A DNA stretch of 64,000 nucleotides, taken from contig NZ_JACJHR010000046.1 of assembly GCF_014174495.1 (NCBI RefSeq), positions 1 through 64,000 on the forward strand. Reading direction: 5' to 3'. Origin of the DNA: Amycolatopsis echigonensis. Its GTDB lineage: Bacteria > Actinomycetota > Actinomycetes > Mycobacteriales > Pseudonocardiaceae. Positions 59,545-64,000 of the stretch are shown piece after piece. The position numbers were made by a program, and so were the translations under genes. Below the pieces are notes generated by a model. The model saw only the letters and a program-made list of their open reading frames with translations, was not told where the DNA came from and searched no databases. Numbering within the stretch: the stretch's first letter is position 1; each line of letters begins with the position of its first letter.

Positions 59545-60492
59545 TCACGACGCCGCCGCTTCCGCAAGCCGCCGCCGCGCCAGACCAGCGCACGCAGGAT
59601 CCAGATCCACGCCGACGAACGCGCACCCGTGCTCCAACGCCGCGACACCTGTTGTTCCGCTGCCGCAGAACGGGTCCAGCACCACTCCCCCGCGCGGACA
59701 CCCCAAACGCACGCAACGCCGCGCGATCTCCAACGTTCCCGCCGCCGGATGCCCCGTGCCCGAACGACCAGTCGGCACCCTCCACACATCCAACCAGGCC
59801 TCGCCAGGATCAGACTCCGGCGCGAACCAATGCTCCGAGGATCGGGTCAGCAGGAGCACCGTCTCGTAACGCTGCGCGAGCCGGTCCCGCACACTCTCCG
59901 GCCGCGCGTTCGGCTTCTCCCACACCACCGCGTTCCGCACCAGCCACCCCCGCTCCTGCAACGCCAACGCCACCCGCCACGGCACCCCCACCAGATCCTT
60001 GCGGCGAAACGCCGACTGCGGCGGCCGATGCACCCCGTACCCGCTCGCCGCCCGCACCGACGCCGTCCGCGCCACCGAACCCTGCGCGACGTAGTTCCCC
60101 CACGACCCGCCGAAACAGTCCCCCAGGTTCAGCCACACCGTCCCGCCCGGCCGCAGCACCCGCGACACCCGGTCGAACACCTCGACCAGATTCGTCACAT
60201 AGAGATCCACAGTGGACTCCGCCCCGAACTGGCCCGCGACCCGATAGTCCCGCAGCCCCCAGTACGGCGGCGACGTCACCACGCAATCCACCGACCCGCG
60301 CGGCATCCCCGCCACCACCTCCGCAGCGTCCCCCACGCACACCCGCGCCGACCCGCTCATCGCCCGCACTGCCGCCAGCTCACGACTGCGCACCGGGCCT
60401 GTGCGGCAAGAGGGCTTGGCGTTCGCTGCCGGTACGCCCTTAACAGGGCTGTCCCCACGCTGACCGGCGAGCGCGATGTCTTCGTCCGTCAT
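59545..60492 (-). CDS. DNA methyltransferase (N4-cytosine/N6-adenine type, beta class)
   Basis: A 315-residue amino-methyltransferase. TSPPYWGLRDY is catalytic motif IV (SPPY), and DPFCGSGTTGVAAL near the C-terminus is the AdoMet motif I, an order typical of the beta class. SPPY favours N4-cytosine or N6-adenine modification. No restriction endonuclease gene is adjacent, so it is an orphan enzyme of the element. GGAGGGA precedes the ATG, which overlaps (ATGA) the stop of a second methyltransferase fragment. Confidence 0.85.
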   Translation of the reverse strand: MTDEDIALAGQRGDSPVKGVPAANAKPSCRTGPVRSRELAAVRAMSGSARVCVGDAAEVVAGMPRGSVDCVVTSPPYWGLRDYRVAGQFGAESTVDLYVTNLVEVFDRVSRVLRPGGTVWLNLGDCFGGSWGNYVAQGSVARTASVRAASGYGVHRPPQSAFRRKDLVGVPWRVALALQERGWLVRNAVVWEKPNARPESVRDRLAQRYETVLLLTRSSEHWFAPESDPGEAWLDVWRVPTGRSGTGHPAAGTLEIARRCVRLGCPRGGVVLDPFCGSGTTGVAALEHGCAFVGVDLDPACAGLARRRLAEAAAS

Positions 60493-60605
60493 CGGGTCCC
60501 TCCCTCGTCGTGGCAGGCGTCGGTGATGCGCCGGAGTGCGAGGTCGTGGTAGGCGGGGTTGGTGTCGATGCCGGTGAAACGCCGGCCGAGCGCGCGAGCG
60601 GCGAC
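60489..60605 (-). pseudogene. C-terminal fragment of a second DNA methyltransferase
   Basis: About 38 codons, ARALGRRFTGIDTNPAYHDLALRRI, match the extreme C-terminus of beta-class DNA methyltransferases that follows motif I. Everything upstream, including both catalytic motifs, is missing; unrelated sequence begins near 60606. The stop overlaps the next methyltransferase start by 4 nt, so the two genes once formed an operon. The break marks the right end of recognisable element DNA. Confidence 0.75.
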
Positions 60606-60803
60606 GCGTGCCCACTATGCGAGCGGCCCGGACTACGTGTCAAGGACGGCCGGGATTGACCCCCCAGGACGCGACGGCACGCGTGTCCGCCCAGGTCAGG
60701 GCCCCGTGCCGGACACGTAGCGGATCACGGGCGATCCCGGTCCCGCTCCCGCCCCCGGTTCGGGAAACCTCGGCGGAAGCACCCGATCCGGAAGGGATGA
60801 ACC

Positions 60804-61181
60804 ATGAGCAGTCAGGAACCGGCGGCCGTCGCCGAGCGCTTCATCGAGGCGTACAACTCCGGCGACCGGGACCGTCTTCTCGCGCTCTGCGCCGAAGACA
60901 TCCATGTCGAGCACCACAACCGCGGCGTCGAGCTGAACGACCGGAACGCGTTCGGCGACATCATCAAGGGCTTCGAGGCGGCGTTCCCGGACAAGCACTT
61001 CGAAAACCGCCGCGCCTGGCACACCGACGGCGACACCGTCGTCGTGGAACACACCTGGGCGGGCACCGCCGAAGCCGACGTCCCGGGCTTCGCCAGCGCC
61101 GGCGAAGCGGCGCGCATCGACCTGTGCAGCCGCTACACCGTCCGCGACGGCCTCGTCGTCGAGTACCACGACTACGGCTGA
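60804..61181 (+). CDS. SnoaL-like (NTF2-fold) protein
   Basis: A 125-residue SnoaL-like protein: AAVAERFIEAYNSGDRDRLLALCAEDIHVEHHNRGVELNDR, then RRAWHTDGDTVVVEHTWAGTAEADVPGF and YTVRDGLVVEYHDYG, all usual for the ester-cyclase/limonene-epoxide-hydrolase-like family. GAAGGGA precedes the ATG. First gene of a three-gene operon with a RibB-like protein (6-nt gap) and a flavin reductase. Function could be an isomerase or hydrolase on a monooxygenase product; not determinable. Confidence 0.8.
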   Translation: MSSQEPAAVAERFIEAYNSGDRDRLLALCAEDIHVEHHNRGVELNDRNAFGDIIKGFEAAFPDKHFENRRAWHTDGDTVVVEHTWAGTAEADVPGFASAGEAARIDLCSRYTVRDGLVVEYHDYG

Positions 61182-61187
61182 TCCGCG

Positions 61188-61796
61188 ATGGCCCTCCGCA
61201 CCCGGGCGGCCGCCGAGCTGGCCGACGGCCGCCCGGTCGTCCTTCTCGACGAGCGGGGCGCCGCCGAGCTCGTGGTCGCCGCCGCACTGGCGACCAGGCA
61301 CTCGCTGGCCTTCCTCGTTCGCCACGGCTCCGGATTCGTCCGCGTAGCGCTGACCGGCCATGCCTGCGACCGGCTCGGCCTGCCGCCCGTCATCGCGCGC
61401 GGGCCCTACCGGTGCGCGCAAGCGGTCTCCGTCGACGCGGCCACCGGCGTGAGCACCGGGATCTCGGCGGCGGACCGCTGCCGCACCGTCCGGCTGCTCG
61501 CCGATCCCGCCGCCGGCCCCGGGGACCTGCGCCGTCCCGGACACCTCGTGCCGGTCCGCGCGTGGCCCACCGACGGCGCCGCCGACCAGCCAGGCGCCTC
61601 CGAAGCCGGCATCGAGCTTGCCCGGCTCGCCGGCCTCGAGCCCGCGGCTGTCCTGTGCGGGCTGGTCTCCCGTCTCGACCCGGCGAGCATGGCCGGACCC
61701 GCCGAGGCGCTGGACTTCGCCCGCGAGCACGACTTGGCCGCGATCGCCGTCGCGGCCCTGTACCCCCTGTCAGCGCAGGAAAGGAGAGCAGGGTGA
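61188..61796 (+). CDS. RibB-like protein lacking the catalytic residues of DHBP synthase
   Basis: A 202-residue protein with the fold signature of 3,4-dihydroxy-2-butanone 4-phosphate synthase: FLVRHGSGFVRVALT, AVSVDAATGVSTGISAADRCRTVRLLAD, RPGHLVPVRA and ELARLAGLEPAAVLC. However the acidic loop DDEDRENEGD is replaced by LDERGAAELV, the GGHTEA His is replaced (PGASEA), and the Glu after VLC is Gly. Riboflavin-precursor synthesis is therefore unlikely. It overlaps the flavin reductase start (GTGA). A flavin-, sugar-phosphate- or substrate-binding role is possible. Confidence 0.75.
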   Translation: MALRTRAAAELADGRPVVLLDERGAAELVVAAALATRHSLAFLVRHGSGFVRVALTGHACDRLGLPPVIARGPYRCAQAVSVDAATGVSTGISAADRCRTVRLLADPAAGPGDLRRPGHLVPVRAWPTDGAADQPGASEAGIELARLAGLEPAAVLCGLVSRLDPASMAGPAEALDFAREHDLAAIAVAALYPLSAQERRAG

Positions 61797-62275
61797 CCGC
61801 GTTCGACGCAGCCGCCTTCCGCACCGCGATGAGCCGGTTCGCCACCGGTGTGGTCGCGGTGACCGCGCCCGGCCCGGTCGGCATGGTGGTCAGCTCGTTC
61901 ACCTCGGTTTCGCTGGACCCGCCGCTCGTGCTCTTCTGCGCGGGCAACGAGTCCGCGACCTGGCCGCGGATCCGGGACTCCGGGCAGTTCTGCGCGAACG
62001 TGCTCGCCGCCGGGCAGGAATCGATCGCCCGGCAGTTCAGCGGACCGGGCGACCGCTACCGCGGGATCGGGTACCTGCCCGGGCCGCACGGCAGCCCGCT
62101 CCTCAACGACGTCCACGCCTGCGTCGATTGCGAAATCGTCGCCGAATATCCCGGAGGAGACCACACGATCGTGGTCGGCCGGGTGCGGCACCTGGACATC
62201 GGGCGCGACACCGTCCCGCTGGTGTTCCACCGCAGCAGGTTCCACGACGGCAGGGTCCTCAGCCCCACGTGCTGA
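61793..62275 (+). CDS. Flavin reductase-like FMN/FAD-binding protein
   Basis: A 160-residue split-barrel flavin reductase: FRTAMSRFATGVVAVTAPG, GMVVSSFTSVSLDPPLVLFCAGN, GQFCANVLAAGQ and the late HTIVVGRVRHLDIG. It would deliver reduced flavin to a partner monooxygenase, but no such oxygenase lies next to it in the window. GTG start overlaps the RibB-like stop and is preceded by AGGAGA. It is followed by a 14-bp hairpin terminator. Confidence 0.84.
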   Translation: MTAFDAAAFRTAMSRFATGVVAVTAPGPVGMVVSSFTSVSLDPPLVLFCAGNESATWPRIRDSGQFCANVLAAGQESIARQFSGPGDRYRGIGYLPGPHGSPLLNDVHACVDCEIVAEYPGGDHTIVVGRVRHLDIGRDTVPLVFHRSRFHDGRVLSPTC

Positions 62276-62286
62276 TCGCCCAGCCC

Positions 62287-62330
62287 AAGGTGGGCGTCCA
62301 CGCGCTGGCCCGCGCATGGACGCCCACCTT
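62287..62330 (+). terminator. Hairpin terminator after the flavin reductase gene
   Basis: Perfect 14-bp arms AAGGTGGGCGTCCA (62287-62300) and TGGACGCCCACCTT (62317-62330) with a 16-nt loop, 11 nt after the stop codon. Ends the three-gene operon. Confidence 0.75.
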
Positions 62331-62471
62331 GCGCATCGCCCAGTTCCAGCAGCAAGCCTTGATCGGCGGAAACGTTCCCGGCTGTCTCGCCGCCCGGCTC
62401 GCTCGTCGGGCGGGAACGGGCAAAACCGAGACGGGAGCGCCGGATTCCGGCACGGGCTCGCACCGGCGGGG

Positions 62472-62499
62472 CGATCGCAGTCGTAGGATCATGCGATCG
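62472..62499. promoter_or_regulatory. Inverted repeat upstream of the GntR gene
   Basis: CGATCGCA (62472-62479) and TGCGATCG (62492-62499) are perfect inverted arms with a 12-nt spacer, ending 29 nt before the GntR start. Candidate autoregulatory operator. Confidence 0.5.
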
Positions 62500-62528
62500 G
62501 ACGGAACGGTCGTTGGAGGTAGGCCTGC

Positions 62529-63215
62529 ATGACGGCGGACAGCAGGCAGGACACGCGCGCGGACGGCCTGGATCCAGGTGCCACCCGGACCGAACGGGCC
62601 TACCACGATCTGCGCGAGCTGATTCTTTCCGGGCAGTACGCTCCCGACGCTCGGCTGACCGAATCCGAGCTCACCGGCCGGCTCGAGGTTTCGCGCGGCA
62701 CCATCCGGTCGGTGCTGGCGCGGCTCGCCCAGGAGGGGTACGTCACCGCGGAGGCGAACCGCAGTGCGCGAACGCGGTCGTTCTCCGAGGACGAGGCGAT
62801 CGAGATCCTCGAGACCCGCGAGATTCTGGAGGCGGCGCTCGCCGCCAAAGCCGCAGAGCGCGCGACCGACGAGGACATCGCGGAGATGACCGAGACCTGC
62901 GAGCGGATGTGGGCGGGCCGCGAGTCCGACGGCCGCGACGAGTACTCCGCGCTCAACCGCAGCTTCCATGAGCAGGTGCGCCGGGCCGCGCGGCAGGCGA
63001 CGCTGACCCGGTTCGTCGACAGCCTGCTGTATCCGCTGGTGCTGCGGCAGTACCGCGACATGGACCGCTCGCGGCCGCGCGCGACCGTCGTGCACGAGCA
63101 TGAAGCGATCCTCGCCGCCGTCGTCACGCACAATCCGGAGGCGGCGGCCGCGGCGATGCGTCACCACTTGTCCGCGGTCCGCCGCGCGCTCCAGCTGGAG
63201 TTCTCCGGCGAGTAG
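62529..63215 (+). CDS. GntR-family (FCD) transcriptional regulator
   Basis: A 228-residue GntR protein: winged helix ERAYHDLRELILSGQYAPDARL and SRGTIRSVLARLAQEGYVTAE, then an FCD-type helical domain (EAIEILETREILEAALAAKAAERA, LNRSFHEQVRRAARQATL, HEAILAAVVTHNPEAAAAAMRHHL) whose Asp/His residues usually bind a metal and an organic acid. GGAGGT precedes the ATG by 10 nt. It ends 1 nt from the convergent ABC ATPase gene and may regulate that transporter or the operon on its left. Confidence 0.85.
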   Translation: MTADSRQDTRADGLDPGATRTERAYHDLRELILSGQYAPDARLTESELTGRLEVSRGTIRSVLARLAQEGYVTAEANRSARTRSFSEDEAIEILETREILEAALAAKAAERATDEDIAEMTETCERMWAGRESDGRDEYSALNRSFHEQVRRAARQATLTRFVDSLLYPLVLRQYRDMDRSRPRATVVHEHEAILAAVVTHNPEAAAAAMRHHLSAVRRALQLEFSGE

Positions 63216-63216
63216 G

Positions 63217-64000
63217 TCAGGACCAGAGCGCCACTGTCCATTCGGGATCCAGCACCAGTCCGACGTCGTCGCCGGGGCTGATCCGCAGGTGTGCGTCGGC
63301 AAGGGCGCGGAATTCGACGTCTCCCACGGTCGCGACCACTTCGCGCCGGTCGCCGAGGTACTCCGTGGAGACGACGCGCGCCGGGAACCGGTTGGCCTCG
63401 CCAGCCTCCGGTGTTCCGGACACGACCCGGACGTGCTCAGGCCGGATGCACACGTGCGCGTCCCGGATCTGCGCGGGAGGCGGGGCGAAGCGCTCGCAGC
63501 GCAGGACGCCGACGGCGGTTTTCACCTCGACCACACGGTCTCCGCCGCGCAGCGTGCCGTCGACGACTCCGGGGACGAGGTTCGCGCTGCCGACGAAATC
63601 CGCTACGAACCGCGACGCGGGCGAGTCGTAGATCTCGTCCGGCGAGCCGATCTGCTCGACCCGGCCGCGGTTCATCACGACGATCGTGTCCGACATCGCG
63701 AGCGCCTCGCCCTGGTCGTGCGTGACGTAGATGGTCGTGACGCCGAACTTCTGCTGGAACGAACGGAGTTCGGCGCGCAGCTGGGCACGCAGTTTGGCGT
63801 CCAGATTGGACAGTGGTTCGTCCAGCAGCAGGACATCGGGTTCACACAGCAGGGCGCGGGCCAGCGCCAGGCGCTGCTGTTGCCCGCCGCTCAGCTGCGT
63901 CGACCACCGGTCGGCGTACTCGGACAGGCCGACCTGCTCGAGCATGGCGAGCACCCGGGTCTTGGCCTCGCCGCGCGAGCACCTCTTGCGGCCGTAGCGC
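63217..64000 (-). CDS. ABC transporter ATP-binding protein (MalK/UgpC/PotA type), N-terminus beyond window
   Basis: About 261 residues are visible and the frame stays open past 64000, so the N-terminal Walker A part is missing. LSGGQQQRLALARAL (signature), VLLLDEPLSNLD (Walker B), VTHDQGEALAMSD (H-loop), and a C-terminal TOBE regulatory domain (IRPEHVRVV, VSTEYLGDRREVVATVG) identify an importer ATPase of the carbohydrate/polyamine/iron class. Cargo cannot be told; the permeases and binding protein must lie to the right. Confidence 0.88.
   Translation of the reverse strand, partial: RYGRKRCSRGEAKTRVLAMLEQVGLSEYADRWSTQLSGGQQQRLALARALLCEPDVLLLDEPLSNLDAKLRAQLRAELRSFQQKFGVTTIYVTHDQGEALAMSDTIVVMNRGRVEQIGSPDEIYDSPASRFVADFVGSANLVPGVVDGTLRGGDRVVEVKTAVGVLRCERFAPPPAQIRDAHVCIRPEHVRVVSGTPEAGEANRFPARVVSTEYLGDRREVVATVGDVEFRALADAHLRISPGDDVGLVLDPEWTVALWS

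Noticed and set aside
59151..60552. Plus-strand frames rich in Pro/Thr/Arg across the element
   Set aside because: Antisense to excisionase and methyltransferase genes with clear motifs.
61188..61796. Housekeeping riboflavin gene ribB
   Set aside because: Key catalytic residues are missing and there is no ribA, ribH or ribC neighbour.
1..64000. CRISPR array, rRNA operon or riboswitch
   Set aside because: No regularly spaced repeats, no conserved rRNA segments and no aptamer-like leader were seen on either strand.

Overview
The window is GC-rich (roughly 70 percent by eye) actinobacterial chromosome. GTG starts, ATGA/GTGA stop-start overlaps, PucR/CdaR, SARP, IclR, PadR and FadR regulators, RHS-repeat debris and a DUF2637 gene beside a tRNA-directed integrase all fit a soil actinomycete, most likely Pseudonocardiales (Amycolatopsis-like). 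The genus is inference; no rRNA or complete tRNA gene is present. Almost everything intact is catabolic, so the window reads as an island for aromatic, furanic and nitrogenous carbon sources with many local regulators.

Layout. 1-9046 (minus strand): a phthalate-type operon encoding a Rieske dioxygenase (alpha, beta, a conserved small protein), cis-diol dehydrogenase, [3Fe-4S] ferredoxin, ferredoxin reductase and a class II aldolase-family decarboxylase. It runs into a Liv-type ABC importer cut by the left edge, and is preceded by an IclR regulator and an isochorismatase-family hydrolase. 9720-11408 is a PucR-type regulator. 11409-13020 is decayed DNA holding a headless SDR and a frameshifted RHS fragment. 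13046-14490 is a four-histidine-box hydroxylase with a FadR regulator and its operator. 14728-23773 is a probable 2-furoate (hmf-type) operon: CoA ligase, three-part molybdenum hydroxylase with a CoxG-fused Fe-S subunit, enoyl-CoA-hydratase-family enzyme and MFS carrier, divergent from a PadR gene with a 29-bp inverted repeat between them.

24519-38577 is the core. One minus-strand operon carries the beta-ketoadipate lower pathway (thiolase, enol-lactonase, CoA-transferase A and B) fused by overlapping genes to an SnoaL-like protein, a CitE-type lyase, a MaoC hydratase, a CaiB-type CoA-transferase, an MFS carrier and an acyl-CoA dehydrogenase. A LysR gene diverges from it, then come an IclR gene and the plus-strand catA-catB-catC genes. 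The extra genes are what would be needed to finish methylsuccinyl-CoA, the expected thiolysis product of a methyl-substituted beta-ketoadipate; this is the most interesting proposal here. 39123-48574 holds an HpaB-type flavin monooxygenase with flavin reductase, VOC protein, hydrolase, a 1033-residue ATPase/SARP regulator, an NADP-binding protein and a divergent FAD-synthetase-only RibF relative; it plausibly makes catechol from phenols.

48806-54252 combines PucR regulator, NCS1 permease, polysaccharide-deacetylase-family hydrolase and creatinase. 54440-56421 has an M20 amidohydrolase and a TRIC/UPF0126 membrane protein. 56749-60605 is an integrative-element remnant (broken DUF2637 gene, tRNA-Lys 3-prime-half att site, integrase, excisionase, DNA methyltransferase and a fragment of a second one). 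60804-64000 holds an SnoaL-like protein, a RibB-like protein lacking the family's catalytic residues, a flavin reductase, a GntR regulator and a carbohydrate/polyamine-type ABC ATPase cut by the right edge. All functional assignments rest on reading motifs and gene order; no database search was possible.
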